DNA of 64,000 bases from G963663315 sp965116335 (GCA_965116335.1 OZ220677.1:2542001-2606000); one strand, 5' to 3'; shown: positions 1 through 9,548, counted from the first letter of the stretch. Made by a program: numbers and translations. Notes: generated from the sequence alone by a model not told the origin.

Positions 1-264
1 GGCCAGTATGTAGGCCGGTACAGCCAGTGGCAGCAGTAACATCCATTCAAAAATCCGGTAACCGGGGAACGACCAGGTGCTGATTAGCCAGGCGGTAGAG
101 ACTCCGGTCAAAAAAACCGCCACTCCGACGCCGGTCATCAATACAACGGTATTCAACAAATAATGGGGCAGGGAAGTGCTGACCAGATGAGGCCATATAT
201 TTTCTGTTGGTGAAAAGGCCACCCAGATGATAGCCATAAGCGGCAACAGGGCGACAAGCACCAT
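1..264 (-). CDS. fbpB: Fe(III) ABC transporter permease, N-terminal part (window edge)
   Basis: The reading frame gives an N-terminus starting MVLVALLPLMAIIWVAFSP, then a loop ending in LPHYLLNTV, and a second hydrophobic block with WMLLLPLAVPAYILA. This is the usual start of FbpB/FutB/HitB-type inner-membrane permeases, which move ferric iron delivered by a periplasmic binding protein. Only about 88 codons are inside the window; the rest lies beyond base 1. The frame is also open upstream of the chosen ATG but has no ATG there; the only Shine-Dalgarno-like GGGGGA lies about 14 bases upstream, so the start is uncertain. It follows the binding-protein gene on the same strand after an 88-base gap holding a hairpin. 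Family is clear; substrate iron is inferred from the neighbour. Confidence 0.8.
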   Translation of the reverse strand, partial: MVLVALLPLMAIIWVAFSPTENIWPHLVSTSLPHYLLNTVVLMTGVGVAVFLTGVSTAWLISTWSFPGYRIFEWMLLLPLAVPAYILA

Positions 265-325
265 GCAAACAGTGCCTGTCCCCCAGCAACTGAGGCTAAA
301 GCCGGGCCCTGAATAACCAGGGCTT

Positions 326-347
326 CGGTCGGTTGAGGAACCGACCG
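326..347 (-). terminator. Hairpin between binding-protein and permease genes
   Basis: A perfect 9-bp stem (CGGTCGGTT / AACCGACCG) with a GAGG loop lies just after the stop of the binding-protein gene. No strong U-tract follows on the minus strand, so it is more likely an attenuator or an mRNA-stabilising stem that keeps binding-protein message in excess over permease message than a full terminator. That role is inference. Confidence 0.4.
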
Positions 348-352
348 GACGC

Positions 353-1381
353 TCAGTTGTCGTAACCGACACGGTCTGCGATTTTCGAGGCTTCGGCGCG
401 ATTGGCCGCGATCTCGGTCAGGTTCGTGTTGTCCGCTCTGAATAGGCCCCATTCCCGTACTGCATCGGCCAGCTCAATACCGGGTTTGACAGCGTATTCT
501 CCATTCAGTTGCGCGTACATTTTCTGCGCGGTTTCGCTGGCCAGGAATTTCATCAGTTTCAGTGCGTTATCCTTGTTCGGGGCGTGTCGGGTCATTGCCA
601 TTCCGCTTACATTGATATGCGTGCCACGGTCATCCTGATTGGGAAACGTGACATTGACCGCATCCGCCCACGACTTTTGATCCGGATTGGTAATCATCTT
701 GTACATATAATAATGGTTGATTATGGCGATGTTGCATAGTCCCTCCCGGATCGCTTTGACCTGTGCCCGGTCATTGCCTTCCGGTTTACGTGCCCGATTG
801 GATTTTACATTCGCCAGCCACTCTTGTGCACCCTCTATTCCATGATGCACGATCATGGAAGCGGTCAATGCGACCATATAGGGATGTTTCCCGGAGCGGG
901 TACAGATCATTCCCTTGAAGTCCGGTTTGGCGAGGTCTTCATAAGTCAAGACAGTACCCGCAGCGACCCGGTCTTTCGATGTGACGATAATTCTGGCTCT
1001 GGAGGTGAGGCCATACCAGTGATTATCGGCGTCTCTCAGGTTTTCCGGGATATTGTTTGACAGGGCTTGATCGGTTACCGCCTGAGTCAGATTGGCATTC
1101 TTGAGGTCAGACAGACGCCCGATGTCTACCGTGAATACCAGATCCGCCGGGCTGTTCTCACCCTCGCCTTTTAGTTTCTCCAGCATCCCCTTCTTGGCGA
1201 AAACCACATTGACTGCGATGCCCGTATCGTCGGTAAAACGGTCGAATATCGGCTGAATCAACTCCGGGTTTCGATAGGAGTATACATTAACCTCGTCCGC
1301 AGCGTGAGCGGCTCCCATGAACCCGGTAAAGAACAGGGCGGCCAGGGAAAGGTATACAGATTTCATACAGGTTTTTTTCAT
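353..1381 (-). CDS. fbpA: Fe(III) ABC transporter periplasmic binding protein
   Basis: A 342-residue protein of the FutA/FbpA/IdiA class, which binds ferric iron in the periplasm and hands it to the permease encoded next on this strand. A Sec signal peptide (MKSVYLSLAALFFTGF... ending AAHAA) is followed by VNVYSYRNPELIQPIFDRF, typical of these lobed binding proteins. The NHYYMYKM segment in the C-terminal half contains the adjacent tyrosines that ligate iron in this family. Two starts are possible: the ATG at 1381, or a second ATG five codons later, which leaves a more standard signal peptide. A good Fur-box match lies upstream. No ATPase gene is in the window; it may lie beyond the edge. Confidence 0.92.
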   Translation of the reverse strand: MKKTCMKSVYLSLAALFFTGFMGAAHAADEVNVYSYRNPELIQPIFDRFTDDTGIAVNVVFAKKGMLEKLKGEGENSPADLVFTVDIGRLSDLKNANLTQAVTDQALSNNIPENLRDADNHWYGLTSRARIIVTSKDRVAAGTVLTYEDLAKPDFKGMICTRSGKHPYMVALTASMIVHHGIEGAQEWLANVKSNRARKPEGNDRAQVKAIREGLCNIAIINHYYMYKMITNPDQKSWADAVNVTFPNQDDRGTHINVSGMAMTRHAPNKDNALKLMKFLASETAQKMYAQLNGEYAVKPGIELADAVREWGLFRADNTNLTEIAANRAEASKIADRVGYDN

Positions 1382-1428
1382 GATGTTTCGACAGATAAGT
1401 TAAATGAGATGCAAATGGTATTCTAAAT

Positions 1429-1447
1429 GCAAATAATTATCAACATC
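1429..1447 (-). promoter_or_regulatory. Probable Fur box for the iron importer
   Basis: Read on the minus strand, this 19-mer (GATGTTGATAATTATTTGC) matches the classical Fur consensus GATAATGATAATCATTATC at 14 of 19 positions. It lies about 50 bases upstream of the binding-protein start, in the AT-rich gap shared with the divergent argS. Iron-dependent repression of the importer is the natural inference. Confidence 0.6.
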
Positions 1448-1548
1448 ATTCGCATTTATTTTTTATGCACCATATTTTACTTCCTTGCGTTCGAGTCAAA
1501 AGGTACAATCGCACCTCACTCATCAGTCTCACCGGAATATCCCGTAAT

Positions 1549-3297
1549 ATGAAAAACACGGTCATACGACTTCTCTCTCAGGCGGTCAGTGCATCGACAA
1601 TTCCGGCTGTGGCGGGTGAATCGTTGCTTGACTGGATTCGTGTCGAACGCACTCGGGATTCCAGTCATGGGGATTTTGCCTGTAACCTTGCATTGAAACT
1701 CGCCCGGACGCTTGCACAGAACCCCCGTGCTCTGGCAGAGGAAATCGTTGCGGCCATGTCGGCCTCACAACTGGATTCTGCATGCATCAGGAAGGTCGAA
1801 GTAGCCGGGCCGGGTTTTATCAATTTCTATTTCAAGCCGGAGGCTTACCATAATCTGATTCGCCACATACAGGCTCACGCTAATGAATATGGCAGCAGTG
1901 ATGTGGGGCATGGTCAGCGGATCATGGTGGAGTTCGTTTCCACCAATCCTACCGGCCCGTTACATGTCGGTCATGGTCGCGGCGCCGCTTTTGGTGATGC
2001 GCTGGTTCGTGTTTTACGGGCAGTGGGCTACGATACGCATAGCGAATACTACATTAATGATGCAGGTCGGCAGATGGACATTCTGGCATTGAGTGTGTGG
2101 ATACGCTATCTTGAGCTGTGTGGTCGCGATGTCGTTTTCCCGGCCAATGCCTATCAGGGCGAATATGTAAGGGATATTGCCGGGAGATTAAGGCAACTGA
2201 AAGACGATGCCTGTTGTACGGAAACGGACGGACTTTTTGATGACCTGCCGGAAGATGTTGAGCAGTCAATCGACCGTCTGATCCAGCGTTGCCAGCAGAT
2301 TTTGGGACCAACAGATTACGCTACGGTGTTTGATCTGGCCTGTGATTCGATGGTTGAGGATATTCGTCAGGATCTGGAAGAATTTGGCGTGCTATTTGAT
2401 GAGTGGTTTTCGGAACGAAGTTTGCAGGACAGGGGGGACATCCGTCAGGCGATTGCGACACTCAAGGGCAACGGGCATATCTTCGAGAGAGAAGGCGCGC
2501 TGTGGTTCCGGGCAACTGATTTCGGTGATGAGAAGGACCGTGTTGTAGTCCGGGCCAACGGCGCTCACACTTATTTTGCCTCTGACATTGCCTATCATTA
2601 CAACAAGGCGGAACGTGGTTTTGACCGCATTATCAATATCTTTGGCGCGGACCATCACGGTTACATAAAGCGGATTGATGCTTCTTTTGAGGCGTTAGGC
2701 AATGACCCGGACCGCCTGCAATTCCTGCTGGTGCAGTTTGCGGTGCTATACCGTGGCAGACAGAAAATTTCCATGTCTACCCGTGACGGCCAGTTTGTCA
2801 CGCTGCGCGAGCTTAGAGAGGAAATCGGTAACGATGCGGCCCGGTTTTTTTATGTATTGAGAAAGCCCGACCAGCACATGGAGTTTGACCTTGAGCTTGC
2901 CAAATCCCGGTCATCGGACAATCCGGTCTACTACATCCAGTACGCGCATGCGAGGATTTGCAGCGTATTTCGACAACTGGATGAAAAGGGCATGTCGCCC
3001 CCCGGTGATGCCACGGACTACAGCCTGCTGACTGAGTCCAGGGAAATGGATCTTCTGGTTGCCTTGTCGCGTTTCCCGGAGGTGGTTGAACTGGCAGCGC
3101 TCAGTTATGAGCCGCATCAGGTAGCGTATTATCTGCGTGATCTCGCTCATGCGTTCCATACCTATTACAATGCCTACCCGTTTCTGGGTAGCGAGGATGA
3201 ATTAAGACAGGCGCGTCTGGGGCTGATTGATGCTACGCGGATCGTGCTTGCCAATGGTCTGGCCATGCTCGGCGTCACCGCTCCGGAGCGGATGTAG
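1549..3297 (+). CDS. argS: Arginyl-tRNA synthetase
   Basis: Class I aminoacyl-tRNA synthetase charging tRNA-Arg in the cytosol. From the ATG at 1549 it is 582 residues, close to the usual length; the frame is open further upstream to 1465, but that extension has no family resemblance. The N-terminal additional domain is followed by the HIGH-type motif HVGHGRG near residue 138 and the KMSKS-type loop KISMSTRDG near residue 405, then the helical anticodon-binding domain ending in the hydrophobic tail usual for ArgS. A TACAAT hexamer at 1504-1509 could be its -10, but no convincing -35 was found. A SPOR-domain gene follows, a common gammaproteobacterial order. Confidence 0.96.
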   Translation: MKNTVIRLLSQAVSASTIPAVAGESLLDWIRVERTRDSSHGDFACNLALKLARTLAQNPRALAEEIVAAMSASQLDSACIRKVEVAGPGFINFYFKPEAYHNLIRHIQAHANEYGSSDVGHGQRIMVEFVSTNPTGPLHVGHGRGAAFGDALVRVLRAVGYDTHSEYYINDAGRQMDILALSVWIRYLELCGRDVVFPANAYQGEYVRDIAGRLRQLKDDACCTETDGLFDDLPEDVEQSIDRLIQRCQQILGPTDYATVFDLACDSMVEDIRQDLEEFGVLFDEWFSERSLQDRGDIRQAIATLKGNGHIFEREGALWFRATDFGDEKDRVVVRANGAHTYFASDIAYHYNKAERGFDRIINIFGADHHGYIKRIDASFEALGNDPDRLQFLLVQFAVLYRGRQKISMSTRDGQFVTLRELREEIGNDAARFFYVLRKPDQHMEFDLELAKSRSSDNPVYYIQYAHARICSVFRQLDEKGMSPPGDATDYSLLTESREMDLLVALSRFPEVVELAALSYEPHQVAYYLRDLAHAFHTYYNAYPFLGSEDELRQARLGLIDATRIVLANGLAMLGVTAPERM

Positions 3298-3321
3298 CCC
3301 GATCTTAACAGGAAATCAGGA

Positions 3322-3966
3322 ATGCCTCAGAAAAAACGAACAACCGGTAAGCGTTCAGCGTCTCCCAAGCGTAGATTGTCGCATGGTTTCGGTATGCTGG
3401 TTGTCGGCATGATATCCGGCTCACTGGCTACCATTCTCTGGCAGGGTATGCGGATTGGCGATAGTGGAACCGGAAGCGGTATCCGCACGGTAGTCGAACA
3501 AACCCTGAAGCAATCCGAAGAGGAGGATCAGGCAACCGCTGGCACCGGGATTGACCAGACAGATAAGCCGGTTCAGCAGCCGACCAGCTTCGATTTCTTC
3601 ACAGTATTGCCTGAGATTGAGATGGTGGTGCCGGGACCAGCGCCGACACCGACACCGTCTGAATCTGGTGATGAACCGCCCGATTCTTCTACAGACAGTC
3701 AGACGATGCCAAAGGCCGGTGCATACAGATTACAGGCCGGCTCCTATCAGAACAAAGCCGATGCAGACCGGCTGAAAGCGGAATTGGCGCTTCGGGGGTA
3801 TGTGTCCCGGATACAGAAAGTTACCATCCAGGGCCGGGGTGATTTTTATCGTGTGCGGCTTGGTCCCTGGTCTGATTATGATGAAATGGTGGAGGCGGAC
3901 AAGAACCTGGCTTCTTTCGGTATCAAAGCCTTGCGACTCAGAATATCAGGAGGCGGGTCGGGGTGA
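3322..3966 (+). CDS. SPOR-domain inner-membrane protein (FtsN-like)
   Basis: A 214-residue bitopic protein: a basic cytoplasmic tail (KKRTTGKRSASPKRR), one membrane helix around residues 22-42 (GMLVVGMISGSLATILW), a low-complexity acidic/proline-rich periplasmic linker, and a C-terminal SPOR domain from about residue 135 (YRLQAGSYQNKADADRLKAE). SPOR domains bind denuded glycan strands at the division septum. This small argS-linked gene is often labelled FtsN-like, but true FtsN identity cannot be settled here. It starts 25 bases after argS, probably in the same transcript, and ends 14 bases before hemC. Confidence 0.85.
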   Translation: MPQKKRTTGKRSASPKRRLSHGFGMLVVGMISGSLATILWQGMRIGDSGTGSGIRTVVEQTLKQSEEEDQATAGTGIDQTDKPVQQPTSFDFFTVLPEIEMVVPGPAPTPTPSESGDEPPDSSTDSQTMPKAGAYRLQAGSYQNKADADRLKAELALRGYVSRIQKVTIQGRGDFYRVRLGPWSDYDEMVEADKNLASFGIKALRLRISGGGSG

Positions 3967-3979
3967 CGCCGGGGGTGCC

Positions 3980-4906
3980 ATGTCGATTGTTCGCATAGGA
4001 ACACGGACCAGCCCGCTCGCGCTCTGGCAGGCCAATCATGTGCGCGAGGCCTTGCTGTCCGCTTGTCCGGGGCTGCGAGTCGAGTTGGTTGAGATCATCT
4101 CCGAGGGTGACCGGACTCTGGATGTGCCGTTATCTCAGGTGGGTGGCAAGGGCTTATTTCTGAAGGAATTGGAAAACGCCTTGCTGGATCGGCAGATTGA
4201 TCTCGCCGTTCACTCGATGAAGGATGTCACGGTCGAACTGCCCGAAGGGCTGCACATCCCGGTTTATTGTTCCAGAGAGGACTCCAGGGATGCTCTGGTC
4301 TCGAACAAATTTAGTGGCCTGGATGAACTGCCGGAAGGCGCGATAGTCGGAACTTGCAGCTTGAGGCGACAATGCCAGATCAAGGCGAATTACCCTCATT
4401 TGCAATTGAAAAACTTGAGAGGAAACGTCAATACCCGGCTGCAGAAACTCGATTCCGGTCAGTACGATGCCATTGTGCTGGCCGTGGCAGGGTTGAAGCG
4501 CCTCGCAATGGAAACCCGGATTGCCCAGGTTATTCCGACTTCGGTCTGTCTGCCTGCGGTCGGGCAGGGCGTGGTCGGGATTGAATGCCGTATGGATGAC
4601 ACAGACATTTATCCATTGATTCTGCCGTTGAATGATCGGCAATCCGCAACCGAAACACGGGCCGAGCGGGCCGCGAATGAGCGGATTGGAGGAGGCTGCC
4701 ATGTGCCGGTCGCTTTTCATTGCGAACAATCAGGCCAACGGCTGACTCTGCGCGGCCTGGTTGGAGAGACGGATGGCTCCAGCGTGTTGCGGTCGCAAAG
4801 ACAGGGTCCCGTTTCAGAGCCTGAGCAACTGGGTATCGCGGTGGCGGAGGAACTGATTGGGCAGGGAGCAAAGGATATTCTTGAGCGTGTGTATAATGAT
4901 GCCTGA
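3980..4906 (+). CDS. hemC: Hydroxymethylbilane synthase (porphobilinogen deaminase)
   Basis: Polymerises four porphobilinogens to hydroxymethylbilane in haem synthesis. The ATG at 3980 gives 308 residues, the normal length, starting MSIVRIGTRTSPLALWQA; the open frame reaches back to 3800 but that part overlaps the SPOR gene in another frame. VHSMKDV and GTCSLRRQ are present, and the dipyrromethane-cofactor cysteine is Cys240 in IGGGCHVPVA. hemD follows after 6 bases and hemX/hemY after it, so this is a haem operon. Confidence 0.97.
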   Translation: MSIVRIGTRTSPLALWQANHVREALLSACPGLRVELVEIISEGDRTLDVPLSQVGGKGLFLKELENALLDRQIDLAVHSMKDVTVELPEGLHIPVYCSREDSRDALVSNKFSGLDELPEGAIVGTCSLRRQCQIKANYPHLQLKNLRGNVNTRLQKLDSGQYDAIVLAVAGLKRLAMETRIAQVIPTSVCLPAVGQGVVGIECRMDDTDIYPLILPLNDRQSATETRAERAANERIGGGCHVPVAFHCEQSGQRLTLRGLVGETDGSSVLRSQRQGPVSEPEQLGIAVAEELIGQGAKDILERVYNDA

Positions 4907-4912
4907 TGAGGT

Positions 4913-5728
4913 ATGACGATGTGGTCTGAATCCCTGAATGGGCTTCGCGTCCTGGTTCCTCGCCCCGATCCTCTGGCGGATGATATGGTCGGGATTATTG
5001 AGCAACATGGCGGGACGGTGATCAAGTTCCCGGTCATCGAGATTTCAGCACCGCACAGCTTCGATGCCCTGGATGCCGTGTTGCGTGATATTCAGGCGTT
5101 CGATCTGCTGGTTTTTGTCAGTGCCGCCGCGATAGAGGGGTTTATGGACAGGCTGGAACAACAGGATATCCAGGTTCCCGAGCTTCTGAAAATTGCCACA
5201 ATGGGACCGAAAACCGCCAGATTGGGTCGCGACAAGGGGCTGAATGTTGTTTTCATTCCTGAACCGGGTGCGGGTGCGGGCAGTGAGGGACTGCTGGCCT
5301 CATTACTGGACAGGGAGAGAGGCATGGAACTGAAAGATACCCGGATTGCCATATTAAGGGGGCAGTCCGGTCGGGATATGCTGAAAATCGAATTAGAGAA
5401 GCGTGGCGCCGAGGTTGTTGTGGTTGCCTGCTATGCCAGGAGGCTTACGAATCAGTCGATTCAGCCGATTGTCGATATCTGGTGCGCTGGCGGGATGGAT
5501 GGAGTGGTGGTTACCAGTGTTTCGATACTGGACGGGTTGATCGAATTGCTGGGTACGGAAAATACGGCATTGTTGCGGGAGTCACCCGTGGTCACGATCA
5601 GCGAGCGTATCCGGGAGCAGTGTATCCGGCGTGGCATTGCACGTGTTCGGGTTGCAGGTGGGACTTCGGATGATTGTCTGATTGATGCCCTGTCCGCGAT
5701 GGCGAAGGATGTTGCGGATACAAAATGA
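4913..5728 (+). CDS. hemD: Uroporphyrinogen-III synthase
   Basis: A 271-residue HemD-fold protein that inverts ring D while cyclising hydroxymethylbilane to uroporphyrinogen III. This family diverges strongly; recognisable parts are the start LNGLRVLVPRPDPLAD, the ATMGPKTARL segment, and VVVTSVSILDGL in the second lobe. It is 6 bases downstream of hemC and precedes hemX, the canonical gammaproteobacterial arrangement. Confidence 0.93.
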   Translation: MTMWSESLNGLRVLVPRPDPLADDMVGIIEQHGGTVIKFPVIEISAPHSFDALDAVLRDIQAFDLLVFVSAAAIEGFMDRLEQQDIQVPELLKIATMGPKTARLGRDKGLNVVFIPEPGAGAGSEGLLASLLDRERGMELKDTRIAILRGQSGRDMLKIELEKRGAEVVVVACYARRLTNQSIQPIVDIWCAGGMDGVVVTSVSILDGLIELLGTENTALLRESPVVTISERIREQCIRRGIARVRVAGGTSDDCLIDALSAMAKDVADTK

Positions 5729-5785
5729 CAAGCGCGATGGGTTGCGGTAGGATTGATGAACAGATTGAGCAGGTAAACCACGAAA

Positions 5786-7123
5786 ATGGCAGAAGACGAA
5801 ATCAATAAATCTTCGCGGACCCGGAGGCCGGCGAAGAAGAAAACCACAAGGGCGAAAAAAACCCTGACCAAACCGGCTCCGGCATCGGTTGACGAGGACA
5901 CCGGAAACAACCCCGCTCCGGCAACCCCGGTTACTCGCTCCGCCGGCTCGAATAAATCGGCTATGGTTGCATGGTTTGCATTGGTCATCGGCGTTGTCGC
6001 GATGGGCACAGGAGGGTATGTCTGGTATCAGGGTGAGGTGGATTCGAAATTGAATGCCGGGCAACAGGAAGCCCGGTTGAATCAGCAGTTGAATCAGGTT
6101 GAGCAGCGTATCGGGCAGCGCATCGACCGGGTTTTACAGGCGCAAACCGATCAATATGCCGACATCAGCGCCGGAGTGAATGAGTTGGCAGATTCACTGG
6201 CTCGAGCCGATACCGATATGCGTGAGCAAATCCGGGACATACGGGGTGAGATAGTCAATCAGGGTGATTCGATTCGGGAGAGGACTCAAGTGGAGATTGA
6301 TTTGCTCTCCGGTCGCATTGAGGCCCTGCGTTCACAACTCGACAGTGACCTCGACAGATGGGTTGTGGAGGAGGTCGAACAACTCGTTCTCATTGCCTGG
6401 CAACGCCTGCAATTCACCGGCGAGACGGATCTGGCAAAACAGGCCTTGCAGCTTGCCGATCAACGTCTGAAACTACTTCCAGGTGCCGACGTGAGTGAGG
6501 TTCACCGACTGCTGTCGTCAGATATTGCGGCACTCGACAGCATTGTGCCGGTCGATGTGCCTGGCCTGTTGAACGATCTGTCCGTGCTTTTCGATCAGGT
6601 CGATACGCTACCGCTTGCGGGTGACATCGTGCTGGATGCGAGTGTCGATTCGGGTGAAGATCGGGAAGGGGTGGGGGTGAACGAGCCGCAGCCGCAGGGT
6701 GCGGATTCGCAGGAGAACGTAGAGGGAAGTATGGCGCTTGAGCGTTACCTGAAGCCGGTGATCGATGCGGGCGCCGCGCTGCTGGAGACTCTGGGAGACC
6801 TGGTGCAGATAGAGAAAAATGGCAATCCGGTCAAGCCGGTGATTTCTGCACAGATACGCGAAATGACATATCAGCGAACCCGGCTGATTCTGGAATCAGC
6901 CCAGGTCGCGCTGGTAAGGCAGGACTCCGGGCTGTACAACCACAGGATCGATGCCGCCAGAGAATGGGTTGTGCAGAATTTCAATCGTGATGCCGTCGTG
7001 ACTCGCGACTGGGTCGAGAAGCTCAACCAGATTGGAGCATCGTATCAAGACTCACGGATTCCCGATATTTCGACGACTTTATCCGCTGTTCGCGCTCTTG
7101 GCGAAAATGATCCCGTTCTTTGA
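5786..7123 (+). CDS. hemX: HemX-family membrane protein
   Basis: A 445-residue bitopic protein. The N-terminal 45 residues are Lys/Arg/Thr/Pro-rich (SSRTRRPAKKKTTRAKK), then one membrane helix (MVAWFALVIGVVAMGTGGYV), a long coiled-coil stretch rich in Gln, Glu and Arg (about 80-190), and a mostly helical periplasmic C-terminus. It belongs to the hemX product often mislabelled as a uroporphyrinogen-III methyltransferase: no SAM-binding methylase domain is visible. Its role in haem synthesis is not established. Start ATG 5786 lies 57 bases after hemD. Confidence 0.88.
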   Translation: MAEDEINKSSRTRRPAKKKTTRAKKTLTKPAPASVDEDTGNNPAPATPVTRSAGSNKSAMVAWFALVIGVVAMGTGGYVWYQGEVDSKLNAGQQEARLNQQLNQVEQRIGQRIDRVLQAQTDQYADISAGVNELADSLARADTDMREQIRDIRGEIVNQGDSIRERTQVEIDLLSGRIEALRSQLDSDLDRWVVEEVEQLVLIAWQRLQFTGETDLAKQALQLADQRLKLLPGADVSEVHRLLSSDIAALDSIVPVDVPGLLNDLSVLFDQVDTLPLAGDIVLDASVDSGEDREGVGVNEPQPQGADSQENVEGSMALERYLKPVIDAGAALLETLGDLVQIEKNGNPVKPVISAQIREMTYQRTRLILESAQVALVRQDSGLYNHRIDAAREWVVQNFNRDAVVTRDWVEKLNQIGASYQDSRIPDISTTLSAVRALGENDPVL

Positions 7124-7159
7124 CACGGATAGCGGACGTTCTGTCATGAAACCGCAGTT

Positions 7160-8464
7160 ATGAAGCTGTTTATCACCATCCTCATCGCATTGATTCTGTC
7201 TGTCGGCCTGGGCGTGCTGGCCATTGACGATCCGGGATATGTGGTGCTGACACGGGAGCCTTATGTGGTGCGATTGCCCTTGTTGTTGTTTATCGGCGTC
7301 CTGTTCCTGACCTTCGTATTGTTGTATCTGTTACTCAATTTTATCGCAAGCCTGTTTCAGGCACCGGAAAAATACCGCAAATGGAGAATCCGGCGCCAGG
7401 AAAACAGCGCACAGCAACATACTATGCAGGGCTATGCGTACCTGATAGAGGGAAATTGGTCGAAGGCCGAATCGGCGTTACTGAAAAAACTCGAATTCAA
7501 CAAAACGCCACTGATGAACTATCTTGGCGCGGCATATTCAGCACAGCAACAGGGCATGATGGAGCGCAGGAATCACTACCTGGATGAAGCGCTTGCCAGA
7601 CATCCCGCAAATGAGCTGGCAATTAACCTCACTCGCGCCAGACTGCTGTATCAGGCCGGGTCGTTGGCTGAATCCAGAGATTATCTGGAGAAATTGCGAA
7701 CCACGTCATCCCGGAATGCGGCGGTGGCCAGGTTGCTGGCGGATGTTTACAGGGAGCTTGCGGATTGGGATTCATTAACCCGGCTGGGCACCTCATTGAA
7801 GAAACTGGAAGCGTTTCCCGAAAAGGAGATAAAAGATCGGGAACAGTATGCTTTCGAGCAATTGATTGCATCCCCGGCGTTGCTACAGGGAGAGCCGGGC
7901 CGATCGGCTAAAACCTGGAAATCATTACCCGCGAAAAAGCGAAAAGACCCGGATATGGTGGCAAGTTACGTCAATCATTTGATCAAGGCTGATCAATTGA
8001 AAGAGGCGGAAAAAGAGCTACGATCCGCGTTGAACCGGGGGCTGGACAAAAAACTTGTCAATCTGTATGGCAAGGTGAAGAGTCCTTATGTGCGTTACCA
8101 GATCGAACTGGTCGAATCGTTTATCAAGCGGTATGGCAATGACCCTGATCTGTTGCTGGCTTTGGCTCGACTGTACCGTTATGAGAAGAATTATGCGAAA
8201 GCGAAGGAATTGTACAGAAAATCAATCGAGGCCGGGGGGCAAGATGAAGCCTGCCTTGATCTGGCGTCGCTGCTGGAACAAATGGGTGAGACCGATGCAG
8301 CGTTATTCTTTTTCAAGAAGGGAGCGGGCGGCCTGCTGGCTGAGTCGGAGCGCAGCGCCGATGTCACAAAAGGTGAGATTGTGCTGGTGGATGACAATTC
8401 CGGCATGCCCCGTGAGATAGTCGGGCATGAGTCAAAAACCAGCGCAATGCCGGTTGTGCGCTGA
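7160..8464 (+). CDS. hemY: HemY-family TPR membrane protein
   Basis: A 434-residue protein with two N-terminal membrane helices (MKLFITILIALILSVGLGVL and LLLFIGVLFLTFVLLYLLL) followed by helical TPR-like repeats, for example EGNWSKAESALLKKLEFN and YRYEKNYAKAKELYRKS. This is the gammaproteobacterial HemY partner of HemX, not the protoporphyrinogen oxidase that carries the same symbol in Firmicutes. It is the last gene of the haem operon and converges on the flavin reductase gene. Confidence 0.9.
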   Translation: MKLFITILIALILSVGLGVLAIDDPGYVVLTREPYVVRLPLLLFIGVLFLTFVLLYLLLNFIASLFQAPEKYRKWRIRRQENSAQQHTMQGYAYLIEGNWSKAESALLKKLEFNKTPLMNYLGAAYSAQQQGMMERRNHYLDEALARHPANELAINLTRARLLYQAGSLAESRDYLEKLRTTSSRNAAVARLLADVYRELADWDSLTRLGTSLKKLEAFPEKEIKDREQYAFEQLIASPALLQGEPGRSAKTWKSLPAKKRKDPDMVASYVNHLIKADQLKEAEKELRSALNRGLDKKLVNLYGKVKSPYVRYQIELVESFIKRYGNDPDLLLALARLYRYEKNYAKAKELYRKSIEAGGQDEACLDLASLLEQMGETDAALFFFKKGAGGLLAESERSADVTKGEIVLVDDNSGMPREIVGHESKTSAMPVVR

Positions 8465-8528
8465 CTGAACCAGTGGTCATAAGCCAGTCGGAGCAACCCG
8501 GATTTACAGATTGTACCTTGATGGCCGT

Positions 8529-9548
8529 CTACGGCTGGTTGGCAAACTCGAAGGAATCGAAATGGAAGCGCTCCGCGGCCATGCCTTTTTCCAGCAGGGC
8601 ATTGCGTACACAATCAATCATGATCGGCGGGCCGCTGGCGTAGATGTCGAATTGCTCGAAACGGCTGTATGTTCGTGAGACAGCATCATGCACAAAGCCG
8701 GTTTCTCCACGCCATGACCCGGATGCGTTCTCGGACAATACCGGGGTGTATTTCAGGTTCGGATACGAATCCAGCCACTGTTGCACGAGATCATCGAGAT
8801 AGAGGTCCTGTTTATCGCGGGCACCCCAGAACAGGTGAATGCTCTGGTCAGGATTGCGTTCCATCGCATGTTCAATCAACCCTTTGATGGGCGAAAATCC
8901 GGTGCCGCCCGCAATCATGATGATCGGTGTATCCGCTTCGGATTGAAGAATATAAGTACCGAACGGGCCTTCAAACCGCAGCAGGTCGCGTTCCCTCATC
9001 GAATCGAATACGCGCGGCGTAAAATGCCCGTCCGGGACATTACGGATATGTAGCTCCAGGCCGTTCTCAGACGCATGCTGCGGCAGATTAGCCAGGGAAA
9101 AACTTCGTCTCTGACCATCCTTCAACAGGATGTCGATATATTGTCCCGGAAGGAAATTGAATTCCTGGGTCTTGGGAAGGGCGAGGGAAAGCCGGATTAC
9201 ATCCTCCGCCAGTCTGTCGATTGTGCGAACCCGACACGGCAATACCTTGATCTGGATACTGCTCCCGGCCACGATCTCCTCCACGTCGAGGACTACATCC
9301 TCCAGTGGTTTGGCCTGACAGATCAGAACTTTCCCCTGTTCCTTTTCCTCGTCCGGTAATGCAAAATCCTCATAGTCGCCATAATCCACCCGACCACTGA
9401 CCAGAGTGCATTTGCAGGCACCACAGACACCGCTACGGCACCCGTAAGGATAGATTCGGTTGTCCCTGAGTGCCGCGTCCAGGATGGTTTCATTGTCATC
9501 GACAACGAAAGTTGTATTATTTCGTTGGTTGGTAACAGAGAAGGTCAT
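8529..9548 (-). CDS. 2Fe-2S ferredoxin / FAD / NAD(P)H reductase
   Basis: A 339-residue electron-transfer protein. The N-terminal plant-type ferredoxin domain has Cys37, Cys42, Cys45 and Cys77 in the CX4CX2CX31C pattern; next come an FAD domain with the RRSFSLAN motif and a nicotinamide-binding domain with MIAGGTGFSPIKGL. Single-chain proteins of this layout are often named CDP-6-deoxy-delta-3,4-glucoseen reductase, but no sugar genes are nearby, so it is better read as a general reductase feeding an unidentified oxygenase or reductase. It is monocistronic here and converges with hemY. Confidence 0.85.
   Translation of the reverse strand: MTFSVTNQRNNTTFVVDDNETILDAALRDNRIYPYGCRSGVCGACKCTLVSGRVDYGDYEDFALPDEEKEQGKVLICQAKPLEDVVLDVEEIVAGSSIQIKVLPCRVRTIDRLAEDVIRLSLALPKTQEFNFLPGQYIDILLKDGQRRSFSLANLPQHASENGLELHIRNVPDGHFTPRVFDSMRERDLLRFEGPFGTYILQSEADTPIIMIAGGTGFSPIKGLIEHAMERNPDQSIHLFWGARDKQDLYLDDLVQQWLDSYPNLKYTPVLSENASGSWRGETGFVHDAVSRTYSRFEQFDIYASGPPIMIDCVRNALLEKGMAAERFHFDSFEFANQP

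Noticed and set aside
1465..1548. N-terminal extension of ArgS
   Set aside because: The 28 extra residues do not resemble ArgS, and the TACAAT promoter element at 1504 would lie inside them.
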